Shown here: positions 1-7,210 of the stretch, piece by piece
Layout: the number at the start of each line of letters is the position of its first letter
Numbering within the stretch: the first letter of the stretch is position 1
NCBI GenBank assembly: GCA_002396085.1
Contig: DGWI01000020.1
Coordinates: 1 to 9,789, forward strand
Direction: 5' to 3'
Origin: Porphyromonadaceae bacterium UBA4262
GTDB lineage: Bacteria; Bacteroidota; Bacteroidia; Bacteroidales; Muribaculaceae
Length of the DNA: 9,789 bases
Program-made: the position numbers and the translations under genes
The notes under the pieces: generated by a model
Seen by the model: the letters and a program-made list of their open reading frames with translations, nothing else
Database searches by the model: none
What the model was told of the DNA's origin: nothing

Positions 1-45
1 TATCCTGCAATTTGACCTATACACCAAAAATTAAGGACTATTGAA

Positions 46-1473
46 TTAGTGCCCAACGGCTACATAGCACAAAGACAAGACGACAACCATCAGTGCCACA
101 TAGGCAACGACAAACCACACGAGCCGCTTGCTGCCAGAATTTCCTGACATCAGGCGGCTCAATGGTTGTGCAGCCAATGTCATCCACCAGGGTTCAAAGG
201 GCAGAATGTAGCGGCTGACGGTGCCTGAGGTCATATAGGCAATGCCCACATAACACACCATGGGGAACCAAGCCCATGCAGCCCATTGCCACCCACGCCG
301 CCACGACCTGAACAGGTAGAAGTAGATGACCACGCCCGATAGCACATACCATCCCAATCGCATGCGCGGCACTAGACTGAGCCAGCTGGCCGATTCACCC
401 TGAGGCAACCATGGGAACGGAATAATCCACTGCACACCACACGTCAGTGGCAGATAAAGCAATTTCTTCCATACTGGATAATGAAAATAGTCACCCAGGA
501 GTCGATCGTATGCTCCCTCGGGGGCAAAGATAGTGGCCATGCCGCCCTCGCCGGTGACATTGTTGACCTGCTGGATGACAGTGTAGTGGTCGGTCATCGC
601 CATGCCCAGCCACCAGCACAACAGGGTGATCACGAGCAAGGCACCATAGTGCCGCCACTGGCGCATCCTGCCTGCAACAGCCAGCATGATGATGCCGATG
701 AAAACGAAGTTGACATATTTTGCCCTGACCGCCGCCAGAATGAAACACCCCAGAACGAACAACAAACAATGTGTAATATACGAAGAACCAATACGTTTCC
801 CCCTGCTCACCTCACACGACCCGAAAGTGGGGACAAGACTGTAGGCAAGTAGGGTGATGGCGAGGTAGACCCAAGGCTCCTTGAGCATCTGAGCACCCTG
901 CGACATGAAGAAACCCTGCACAGCAATCATTGCCATGGCAAGAGTAGCTGTGCGTGACTGCCGAGACGTGACGATGCGTGCCGCCACATGACCTGTGAGC
1001 ACGATAGTGAACAAGGTGGCCATCACATTGGCAGCAACAGGCCAAATCACGCTCACCCCCAACAACTTCCACAGTGCAATGATGAGCAGCGAGTAGCCCC
1101 AGAAAGTCACCTTGGGCTCAACAGCACTCCCGTCGTAGTGTGCCAATGCCCACTCATAGTAGTCCCTGGCATCGCCCCACAGAAACGGCATCTGGAACGA
1201 TGCGCCATAAGCCACGGTGCAGTGATACAGAAACGGCACGGCAATGGCTGCAAGCCACAGTGCCGCCACAAGCAGCACCCAGCGCCCGACACGACTGCAA
1301 TGTGCACTGCTCACATAGAGCCAACGTGGTGCAATATAGGCCACAGCCAGAGCCGTTGTGGCCTGAAAAGCCTGAAGCACCGGCAGTGCCCATAGCGTAA
1401 ACGCAGCAACGGTTGCCAGTGTCACCAACTCAGCCGCCAAGATCCACCTGAGATTTCTTATCATCTGTTTCAT
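46..1473 (-). CDS. GT-C-type integral-membrane glycosyltransferase-like protein
   Basis: Predicted inner-membrane protein of 475 aa with many hydrophobic segments over most of its length. The first large non-cytoplasmic loop carries GDARDYYEWA (about residues 100-109), like the acidic first-loop motif of GT-C enzymes such as GT39/ArnT-like transferases. Near the C-terminus is RYILPFEPWW (about 421-430), like the conserved R-Y-x-x-P region of such enzymes. I infer transfer of a sugar from a lipid-phosphate donor on the periplasmic side; donor and acceptor are unknown. The frame stays open to 1554, but that extension translates the promoter: TATCTTTG lies at 1482-1489, so the start is ATG at 1473 or, nine bases further in, at 1464. 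It is divergent from the acyltransferase pair and its GC content matches the backbone genes. The family is inferred from motifs and topology only; an O-antigen-ligase-like or uncharacterised membrane protein remains possible. Confidence 0.7.
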   Translation of the reverse strand: MKQMIRNLRWILAAELVTLATVAAFTLWALPVLQAFQATTALAVAYIAPRWLYVSSAHCSRVGRWVLLVAALWLAAIAVPFLYHCTVAYGASFQMPFLWGDARDYYEWALAHYDGSAVEPKVTFWGYSLLIIALWKLLGVSVIWPVAANVMATLFTIVLTGHVAARIVTSRQSRTATLAMAMIAVQGFFMSQGAQMLKEPWVYLAITLLAYSLVPTFGSCEVSRGKRIGSSYITHCLLFVLGCFILAAVRAKYVNFVFIGIIMLAVAGRMRQWRHYGALLVITLLCWWLGMAMTDHYTVIQQVNNVTGEGGMATIFAPEGAYDRLLGDYFHYPVWKKLLYLPLTCGVQWIIPFPWLPQGESASWLSLVPRMRLGWYVLSGVVIYFYLFRSWRRGWQWAAWAWFPMVCYVGIAYMTSGTVSRYILPFEPWWMTLAAQPLSRLMSGNSGSKRLVWFVVAYVALMVVVLSLCYVAVGH

Positions 1474-1481
1474 CTGCACGA

Positions 1482-1489
1482 CAAAGATA
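1482..1489 (-). promoter_or_regulatory. Bacteroidetes -7 promoter box for the GT-C gene
   Basis: On the minus strand this reads TATCTTTG, matching the Bacteroidetes primary-sigma -7 consensus TAnnTTTG. It lies only 8 nt before the ATG at 1473, implying a very short or nearly leaderless transcript; ATG 1464 would give a slightly longer leader. No well-spaced -33 TTG is clear. Confidence 0.6.
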
Positions 1490-1573
1490 GTGCAAATTTG
1501 CCAAAAAAAGACGCATTTTGCACATAAAATACAATTTTGGCGCCCAAAAAGCACGAAACTTAATTTTTTTTTG

Positions 1574-1581
1574 TAATTTTG
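1574..1581 (+). promoter_or_regulatory. Bacteroidetes -7 promoter box for the glsA-glsB pair
   Basis: TAATTTTG matches TAnnTTTG, 22 nt before the ATG at 1604, and is preceded by a T-rich run. It is divergent from the minus-strand box at 1482-1489, so about 85 bp separates two back-to-back promoters. No clear -33 TTG is seen. Confidence 0.55.
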
Positions 1582-1603
1582 CTCTTTTAGAATTGAGACA
1601 CCG

Positions 1604-2425
1604 ATGTCTGACGATGTAATTCAGATTAATATTGACCAAGTGCTACGCTCGCGTGCGGCACGTTTCTACCGCTTCATTCCACGGTTTGCGGTGCGATGGC
1701 TTGAGCGACTCATCTGTCAAGATGCGCTCAACGACATGCTGCGCAAGATAGGTGACAAGCGCGATGTCGAGGCCGCCGATGTTGTGCTGGACGAACTTGA
1801 CATCACATTGCAGCCCACAGGCATGGACAACATCCCCAACGAGGGGCGTTTCATCTTTGCCAGCAACCATCCGTTGGGCGGTCTCGACGGCCTGGCATTG
1901 ATTTCGCTGTTTGGGCACCATTACCAAGGCGACATCCGCTTCCTGGTCAATGATCTGCTGATGGCTGTCAAGCCACTGCAGGGCATCTTCTTGCCCGTCA
2001 ACAAGTTTGGACGGCAGTCACGTGACAGCGTGTCGCAGATTGAGGCCGAATATGCCAGCAATCGTCAGATGCTCACCTTCCCGGCGGGGCTATGCTCTCG
2101 TCGCCAAGATGACGGCTCAATCGCCGATCTGAAGTGGCGCAAGTTTGTTGTCACCAGTGCTATCCAATATCAGCGCGACATTATCCCCATCTACTTCGAC
2201 GGGTTGAACTCCAAGAAGTTCTACCGCTTGGCACACTGGCGCAAACGACTAGGCATCAAGTTCAATCTCGAACAGGCGCTTTTGCCCAGCGAGGTGTTCA
2301 AGAGCCGCGGTGCCACTTTTGGCATCTATGTGGGTCGTCCCATCTCGTGGCAAACCCTTGACGGTGCTCACGCCTTGAGCCAAGCCGCCACCTTGCGCGA
2401 CATCGTTTATCATCTCAAACGCTAA
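1604..2425 (+). CDS. glsA: PlsC/OlsA-type O-acyltransferase, probable glycine-lipid synthesis protein GlsA
   Basis: A 273-aa acyltransferase of the lysophospholipid/glycerol-3-phosphate acyltransferase superfamily. Visible motifs are the catalytic block SNHPLGGLDG (residues 87-96; His89 and Asp95) and FPAGLCSR (159-166), the counterpart of the family's substrate-binding FPEG block. The His-Asp spacing is H-x5-D, not the textbook H-x4-D, and the FPEG glutamate is Ala. No strong N-terminal membrane helix is evident. The gene ends 14 nt before a hemolysin-type GNAT acyltransferase. That pairing corresponds to the glsA/glsB genes of Bacteroides thetaiotaomicron, where GlsB N-acylates glycine and GlsA adds the second (O-linked) acyl chain, giving glycine lipids related to ornithine lipids. 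I infer the same role at the cytoplasmic face of the inner membrane. A general lysophosphatidate acyltransferase is the alternative, but the partner gene argues against it. Confidence 0.82.
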   Translation: MSDDVIQINIDQVLRSRAARFYRFIPRFAVRWLERLICQDALNDMLRKIGDKRDVEAADVVLDELDITLQPTGMDNIPNEGRFIFASNHPLGGLDGLALISLFGHHYQGDIRFLVNDLLMAVKPLQGIFLPVNKFGRQSRDSVSQIEAEYASNRQMLTFPAGLCSRRQDDGSIADLKWRKFVVTSAIQYQRDIIPIYFDGLNSKKFYRLAHWRKRLGIKFNLEQALLPSEVFKSRGATFGIYVGRPISWQTLDGAHALSQAATLRDIVYHLKR

Positions 2426-2439
2426 TTCACTCCACCATT

Positions 2440-3369
2440 ATGCAGATCGACATCATACCCGCTGTAGACATCAGCCTGATTGAGAGCGAACTGACGCCCC
2501 AACGATTCTTGCGTGCCACCAACCGTGCCGGCAATCACATCTATGTCGTGGATGCCCATACGGCGCCTCACACGATGCGCGAGATAGGCCGACTGCGCGA
2601 GCTCTCGTTCCGCGCCGGCGGTGGCGGAACGGGCAAGGACTGCGACATCGATGAGTTTGACCTCATGGACCCACCATGCCGTCAGTTGCTGGTGTGGAAC
2701 CCCGAGGCACACGAAATCATCGGAGCCTATCGTTATATTCTGGGCAGTGACATCCACATTCAGCCCGACGGCACGCCACGCATCGCCACGGCGCACATGT
2801 TTCACTTCTCTGACCACTTCATGCAGCAGATGCTGCCCTACACCATCGAGTTGGGCCGCTCATGGGTGCGTCCTGAATACCAGTCGACACGTGCCGGCAG
2901 TCGTGCCATCTATGCCCTCGACAACCTGTGGGATGGACTGGGCGCACTGACTGTACTGCATCCCGAGGTCAAGTATCTGTTCGGCAAGATGACGATGTAT
3001 CCCAGTTATGACCGTGCTTGCCGCAACTTGCTACTGCATTTCCTGCACCTCTACTTCCCCGACCCTGACCATATCATCTGGCCTATCGAACCGCTCACCG
3101 GCACACATAGCGATGAGGCCGAGCGGGGTTTCTTTGTGGGTGGAGACTTCCGGGAAGACTACCGGAGGCTCAACGCATTTGTGCGCTCGCGGGGCATCAA
3201 CATCCCGCCACTGATCAACGCTTACATGGGACTGTCGCCGTCGATGCGCATCCTGGGCACGGCCATTAACCACGAGTTTGGCGAGGTCGAGGAAACGGGG
3301 CTGCTCATCACCATCGCCGACATCTTCGACGATAAGATTCGCCGCCACATAGCCACGTTCCAGCAATAA
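2440..3369 (+). CDS. glsB: GNAT/hemolysin-family N-acyltransferase, probable glycine N-acyltransferase GlsB
   Basis: A 309-aa protein resembling the acetyltransferase-5/hemolysin family that includes OlsB. Recognisable parts are LRELSFRAGGGG (residues 52-63) followed by an acidic D-x-D-x-D patch (67-71), a LVWN...IIGAYRYILG core strand pair, and LGRSWVRPEYQS, which introduces the typical cofactor-binding region. Known members use 3-hydroxyacyl-ACP to N-acylate an amino acid; in Bacteroides the product is an N-acyl glycine, the precursor of glycine lipids. Starting 14 nt after the O-acyltransferase, it is almost certainly cotranscribed with it and catalyses the first step of the pathway. The length is near that expected for Bacteroidales homologues and no lesion is seen. 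Amino-acid specificity (glycine versus ornithine) cannot be read from sequence; glycine is inferred from the lineage. Confidence 0.82.
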   Translation: MQIDIIPAVDISLIESELTPQRFLRATNRAGNHIYVVDAHTAPHTMREIGRLRELSFRAGGGGTGKDCDIDEFDLMDPPCRQLLVWNPEAHEIIGAYRYILGSDIHIQPDGTPRIATAHMFHFSDHFMQQMLPYTIELGRSWVRPEYQSTRAGSRAIYALDNLWDGLGALTVLHPEVKYLFGKMTMYPSYDRACRNLLLHFLHLYFPDPDHIIWPIEPLTGTHSDEAERGFFVGGDFREDYRRLNAFVRSRGINIPPLINAYMGLSPSMRILGTAINHEFGEVEETGLLITIADIFDDKIRRHIATFQQ

Positions 3370-3371
3370 GT

Positions 3372-3411
3372 ATGCAATAATATCAAAATACTATTGATGC
3401 ATTAAATTTTT
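3372..3411 (+). terminator. Possible weak intrinsic terminator after glsB
   Basis: Two nucleotides after the stop codon, ATGCAATAATAT (3372-3383) can pair with ATACTATTGATGCAT (3388-3402) with a small bulge, followed by TAAATTTTT. The stem is AT-rich and imperfect, so termination would be weak, but its position at the end of the operon fits. Confidence 0.35.
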
Positions 3412-3448
3412 ATCAAATGATACAAACCCCTTTATTGATAGGTGGTTC

Positions 3449-3552
3449 CGAGCGTTCTTTGATTTTTTGATTTGAAATTGACAGAGTAATTTTGCGGCTC
3501 AAAACCGCAAGATTACTCTGTCAATCTCAATCAATCTGTCAAAGAACTCTCG
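3449..3552. repeat. Long imperfect inverted repeat upstream of wzi
   Basis: The left arm (3449-3497, 49 nt) and right arm (3505-3552, 48 nt) are near-perfect reverse complements around the 7-nt loop CTCAAAA. The inner block next to the loop (3480-3497 against 3505-3522) differs at one base, and the outer ends carry the matching GTTCTTTGA block; a few mismatches and a 1-nt length difference lie between. It has no coding content. It could be a cruciform-forming operator, an inverted duplication of a promoter region, or a small palindromic mobile repeat. No target-site duplication is obvious at its edges. Confidence 0.85.
3487..3494 (+). promoter_or_regulatory. -7 promoter box inside the palindrome, candidate promoter of wzi
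   Basis: TAATTTTG matches the Bacteroidetes -7 consensus. A TTG at 3467-3469 lies 17 nt upstream, slightly short of the usual spacing. Transcription would start about 5-7 nt downstream, in or next to the palindrome's loop, giving a leader of about 150 nt before the ATG at 3650. The mirror position on the minus strand (3508-3515) reads TAATCTTG, one base from consensus. Confidence 0.5.
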
Positions 3553-3649
3553 TTATTCGATATTGTGTAACTTAACGCGATTTTATCGCATCAGTACTAA
3601 ACAAATTTTGTTGATTAAGTTCTCAATGATTGATCGTAAAGACAAAAAG

Positions 3650-5239
3650 ATGTCACTGAAGAAAAAGGGACTTCTACTTGCTGCAATACTGCCCCTGACA
3701 ATGGCGGCGCAGGTAGAGGTGAACTATGAGGCGGGGTTGACGGCCAACGTCGGCGACAGCGAACTGGCACCCCACTACATCATGGCCAACCGTGGCGGTG
3801 TGGTCACCCAGCAATTCGGCACGCTGCTGCACGGTGCCGTGTGGCACACGATGGATACCACGCGGCGCCTGTCGTGGGGCGCGGGGGTCGAGGTCTGGGG
3901 AGGCTGGGCCTCGAGTACGACCTACTGGAAGTTGAACAACTCAAGCGGCAGCGCATTCCCCATCGGTAGTGACGACCCTGCGTCCTCATCAGGAACGCCT
4001 GTCATCGTGATACCTCCACTCAATCACCAGCACCCTGCCCGCGTGTGGCTGCAACAGGCCTGGGTCGAGGGCAAGTATCGTGGCGTGCAACTGGTGCTTG
4101 GTGCCAAACGGCACGAGTCACCCATGGTCAACGACTGCCTGAGCAGCGGCGACCTAGTCTGGAGCCAGAACGCGCGGCCGCTGGTGGGAGCACGTGCCGG
4201 GTTTGTCAATTTCCAGACCATCCCCTTCACTCGCGGATGGGTGCAGATCAACGGCGAGGTGGGCTACTACAAGCCTGGCGACAACAAGTGGCTTGAGCAC
4301 CACTACAACTATTACAATCACTTCATCACCACGGGCTGGTGGATGAACTACAAGTACCTGCACCTGCGCAGCAACCCCAACAAGCCACTGGTCGTAACCG
4401 TGGGCATGCAGGCCGCTTGCCAGTTTGGCGGTGACAACGTGTTCTACGAGCAAGGCCAGGAGGTGCGGCGCGTCAAGCAGAAAGCCAATGCCGAGGCGTT
4501 CTTCAAGGCGTTGATTCCGGGCAGTGGCGGCTCGAACAAGGGCGATGAGTTCTTCGAGGGCAACCACCTGGGCACCTGGGATGTGCGTGCCGATTACACC
4601 TTGCGTGGCGGACACCGCCTCAGTGCCTATCACCAGCACATCTGGGAGGATGGCTCGGGCATCGGCTTGCGCAACGGCTTTGACGGTCTGTGGGGACTGG
4701 AGTATAAGGCTCCCACGCAGGGATGGGTCGACGGCGCAGTCATTGAGTATATCGACCTGACCAACCAGAGTGGCCCCATCCACTGGGCACCGGGCGACCA
4801 CGAGGGCACGCCGATGACCAGCGAGACCACTGGCGGCGATGACTACTACAACAACTACGCCTTCAATGGTTATCAGGTGCGCGGCATGGCACTGGGCACA
4901 CCGATGGCTCCGGCTCCCATCTATAACACCGACGGCTACATGAGCTTTGTCCACAATCGCGTGCGAGCCTTCCATGCCGCAGTGCAGGGGCACATCGGCC
5001 AGCAGTGGCAGTACCGCTTGATGGGCAGCCGTCGTGCTGCATGGGGCACCACGCTCATGCCCATGCCCAAGGCCACCTGCACCTCGCTCATGGCCGAGGT
5101 GGGCTTTGCCCCCGCTGCGGTGCAGGGCCTGCAGGTACGCGCCACACTCGCCACCGACCACGGCTCACTGCTGGGCGACAATGTGGCCGGCATGATTAAC
5201 ATCACCTATACCGGGAACTTCACAATCGGACGAAAATGA
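3650..5239 (+). CDS. Wzi-like capsule assembly outer-membrane protein
   Basis: A 529-aa secreted protein resembling the capsule-assembly Wzi family, whose characterised members are outer-membrane beta-barrels that help anchor capsular polysaccharide at the surface. The signal peptide starts MSLKKKGLLLAAILPLTMAA, with likely cleavage before Gln21. Family-like hallmarks are WLQQAWVEGKYRGVQLVLGA, LSSGDLVWSQNARP (residues 164-177) and RGWVQINGEVGYYKPGD, with alternating amphipathic strands and many aromatic residues as expected of a barrel. The frame is open from 3563, but ATG 3650 is preferred because it gives a clean signal peptide and follows a purine-rich AAAGACAAAAAG. The stop codon overlaps the start of the lipoprotein gene by 4 nt, implying translational coupling. 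No capsule biosynthesis cluster lies in the window, so the polysaccharide it serves is unknown. Confidence 0.85.
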   Translation: MSLKKKGLLLAAILPLTMAAQVEVNYEAGLTANVGDSELAPHYIMANRGGVVTQQFGTLLHGAVWHTMDTTRRLSWGAGVEVWGGWASSTTYWKLNNSSGSAFPIGSDDPASSSGTPVIVIPPLNHQHPARVWLQQAWVEGKYRGVQLVLGAKRHESPMVNDCLSSGDLVWSQNARPLVGARAGFVNFQTIPFTRGWVQINGEVGYYKPGDNKWLEHHYNYYNHFITTGWWMNYKYLHLRSNPNKPLVVTVGMQAACQFGGDNVFYEQGQEVRRVKQKANAEAFFKALIPGSGGSNKGDEFFEGNHLGTWDVRADYTLRGGHRLSAYHQHIWEDGSGIGLRNGFDGLWGLEYKAPTQGWVDGAVIEYIDLTNQSGPIHWAPGDHEGTPMTSETTGGDDYYNNYAFNGYQVRGMALGTPMAPAPIYNTDGYMSFVHNRVRAFHAAVQGHIGQQWQYRLMGSRRAAWGTTLMPMPKATCTSLMAEVGFAPAAVQGLQVRATLATDHGSLLGDNVAGMINITYTGNFTIGRK

Positions 5240-5715
5240 AGACATTGCAACACATACTCATTGCGCTGCTGGCCCTGATGGGGCTGAGCGCTTGCACCCA
5301 CAATGACGGTGACATCGGCCCGTGGTTCGGCACCTGGCAGGTGGAGCAAATCACCTGTGATGGCGAGAATTTGCCCGACACCTATTATAACCCGTCGACC
5401 GTTCCCCTCTACTTACAGTTCCAGGGCGACATGGTTACCGTTCGCCTCACGAGCACCCTGCACGACGAGCGAGTGGACTATGGCACCTGGGTCGAGGGTG
5501 ACGGCTCACTAGACATCAGTTTCCCCGACTCCAACGTGGCATACGATCACATTTTATCCACATTGCTGGGTGGCGCTGAGGTTGACTACTCTAGCGAGCC
5601 TGCAGTACCGCGCTTCCACTTTGCCATTACCGAACGCTCGTCTGACCGCGTCACCTTGACCTATGACCATCCTATCGTGAATTGGCATTACACTTTGTAT
5701 CTGCACAAGAACTGA
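5236..5715 (+). CDS. Small lipoprotein, lipocalin-like
   Basis: A 159-aa lipoprotein with a short signal peptide and lipobox LSAC (Cys20). The mature part begins with GPWFGTWQVEQITCDG, a G-x-W strand opening like that of lipocalin-like domains of Bacteroidales lipoproteins, followed by short beta-strand-like segments such as PLYLQFQGDMVTVRL and RVTLTYDHPIV. It probably folds as a small beta-barrel anchored to the inner or outer membrane. The ATG lies within the wzi stop (ATGA overlap), so its synthesis is likely coupled to the Wzi-like protein. This suggests a periplasmic or outer-membrane helper of that protein, but no function is established. No ligand can be named. Confidence 0.8.
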   Translation: MKTLQHILIALLALMGLSACTHNDGDIGPWFGTWQVEQITCDGENLPDTYYNPSTVPLYLQFQGDMVTVRLTSTLHDERVDYGTWVEGDGSLDISFPDSNVAYDHILSTLLGGAEVDYSSEPAVPRFHFAITERSSDRVTLTYDHPIVNWHYTLYLHKN

Positions 5716-6168
5716 TTACAGCAATTTGTATTAACAATGAAATCTTGTGCAAACCGTATGCAGAGCGGGAGCTAGCTCACACAGATTACGCAAATTCTTA
5801 AATATTTGATAAATAACATTCTGTGTTCTTTGTGTTTATTCATTCATCCTTGTGACATAGGGATAGCTCTTTTGTTTCTATTTTACCTTTTAGGTGTTTT
5901 TATTCTCGTTTATTTTCACAATTTATAATGACCAAAGATCGCATCATTCCAAGACTTCAACGACAAAAGAGAAAACTGGCATTAATCATGTCATAATCCG
6001 TGACATCAATAGGCAACACATTTTCAACGAAGATCTTGATTTCATTAAAACGGATTGTATCCTCAGGTACATTTCCACTATTGATGCAAGTGTTGACACA
6101 AAGCCAGAATCTTGTGAGATTTATGTGACAAAAGAGCCATCCCTTGTCACAAAGAGACCGTCACTCTG
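5716..6168. other. AT-rich gene-poor intergenic stretch
   Basis: About 450 nt with no convincing gene between the lipoprotein and the AbiH remnant. It holds a perfect 10-bp palindrome GAGCTAGCTC (5769-5778), then ACACAGA (5779-5785) able to pair with TCTGTGT (5820-5826) across a long AT-rich loop. A TACCTTTT box (5884-5891, one base off the -7 consensus) lies 36 nt before a very short basic reading frame, MTKDRIIPRLQRQKRKLALI..., 22 codons at 5928-5996. That frame could be a gene relic, a leader peptide or chance. An overlapping 98-codon frame (5894-6190) runs through the repeat at its end and shows no family features. No strong terminator for the wzi operon is visible. Confidence 0.5.
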
Positions 6169-6175
6169 TCACATT
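6125..6175. repeat. Degenerate short tandem repeat at the AbiH 3' end
   Basis: Units of about 21-22 nt beginning GTSACAAA: GTGACAAAAGAGCCATCCCT (6125-6144 plus one T), GTCACAAAGAGACCGTCACT (6146-6165 plus CT), then a truncated GTCACATT (6168-6175). A more degenerate unit may precede them near 6094 (GACACAAAGCCAGAATCTT). TGTGACAA and TTGTCACA also form inverted halves. Similar GTCACAAAG-type repeats occur between genes in Bacteroidales, to my recollection. The AbiH reading frame ends inside the last unit. Confidence 0.55.
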
Positions 6176-7089
6176 AAGTTGCTTAGCTGAGTGTATCCAA
6201 CCCTCTCTAAATTCAGTCTTTCTGCTGTCCTAATCATTCTTATTAGGTCTTCAAAATCATATCTCCTTTCGCCTTGATACCAGCTAAATATCCATCTTGT
6301 TTTCTCGGTGTTAGTAATGCTATTAATGTAATGAAGATAAGGGAAATCCACGTCTGAGCAAGAGAATCCAAAAACAATAACCTCATCCACATCCTTCAGT
6401 TGCTCAAAAAAAACTTTATAGCGTTCAATAATAACCTTTGTGTCTTTCTTTATTCTTATGAGTAGTTTTATTGCTTCATACAAATCTTGCTTTTCTTCTT
6501 CGTTATGAGTACGCTTTATTAGACGATCTGCTAATTGCTCTCGTGATTGATTGTGTCCAAAAATTAAATCTGAGCCTTATCGAGCATTACCATGGATGTA
6601 GAGAATATCTTCTCTATTGATACCATATAAGTCCTCAAGAGTTGATGTGTAATTAAAGCATAAAAACTTTGCTCCATTTGTATCTAACTTAATTTTTTTA
6701 GACACATTTGGAGTATTGAGTTGTAATACCCAATCGTTAAAGTAACTTTCTAATGAAATAAGTAATTCTGAAAGATTAGCCATTTCTACGAGTTTGTTGG
6801 GTAAATTAAACGCTGTCTCTTCTTTTGCTGCCAATCCTTCAGAACAACTAAAAACTAAAGGTGTGTAATCATGACTAATAATGCTATTCGAATTAATTTT
6901 ACAGATATTATCTTCAAAATTTTGCCAAAATCTTTCATATCTAGGGAATGTAGCAGAATATAAGCGCATCAATTGATTATAGAAACTGGTATGATGTACT
7001 GATATCCAATTTTTGAAAGATTGAAAACTACTTGCTATGTCGTGGTGCAGGTCAAAACCATTTCCTATTATGAACAGTCTCTGGAACAT
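6169..7089 (-). pseudogene. abiH: AbiH-family abortive infection protein, disrupted by an in-frame stop
   Basis: Reading the minus strand from 7089, residues 1-170 resemble the AbiH N-terminus: LFIIGNGFDLHH (GNGFDL at 9-14), FNYTSTLEDLYGI (from 145) and YIHGNA (164-169). A TAA (6577-6579) then interrupts codon 171. The same frame continues without a shift as GSDLIFGHNQSREQ (GH at 178-179), and later FGFSCSDVDFPYL, all AbiH-like, to the stop at 6169. The full frame would be about 306 codons, a plausible size for the family, so one nonsense change explains the split. AbiH proteins give phage resistance by abortive infection; the biochemical activity is not well defined. As it stands the gene should yield only a 170-aa fragment lacking the conserved C-terminal half. 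The start at 7089 directly precedes the GNGFDL motif. The gene is AT-rich compared with the flanking backbone, which suggests acquisition. Confidence 0.85.
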
Positions 7090-7210
7090 TGATAATGTTT
7101 AAAATTATACTTTATGAGTCCTAAATTGGTTGATAATTGTTAATTATTCACATAGTGAAAAAGATTTAATCTAATACAATCTTGAAAATTTTCATTTTTA
7201 CCAAAAATCA

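Noticed and set aside
1474..1554. N-terminal extension of the GT-C protein (starting MLFGRQNCIL)
   Set aside because: These 27 codons include the translated promoter box (TATCTTTG read as part of CTIFVVQ), a common misannotation in Bacteroidetes.
3449..3552. Invertible phase-variable promoter
   Set aside because: The arms are separated by only 7 nt, so inversion would change almost nothing; known invertible promoters have a longer segment carrying the promoter between the repeats, and no invertase gene is nearby.
3563..3649. Upstream start for the Wzi-like protein
   Set aside because: The 29 extra residues would bury the signal peptide, which begins properly at the Met encoded at 3650.
4154..5161. 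A 335-codon open frame antisense to the wzi-like gene
   Set aside because: It lies wholly opposite a well-supported gene, has no recognisable motif, and has the Val/Ala/His-rich makeup expected of the complement of GC-rich coding DNA.
6125..6175. CRISPR array
   Set aside because: The units are adjacent and degenerate with no unique spacers, only two to three copies exist, and there are no cas genes.
5894..6190. 98-aa hypothetical protein
   Set aside because: No family features, low-complexity makeup, and its C-terminus is translated repeat sequence overlapping the end of the AbiH frame.
6577..6579. Programmed readthrough or recoding of the AbiH stop
   Set aside because: The codon is TAA, not the TGA used for selenocysteine, and no stimulatory structure is apparent; a nonsense mutation is simpler.
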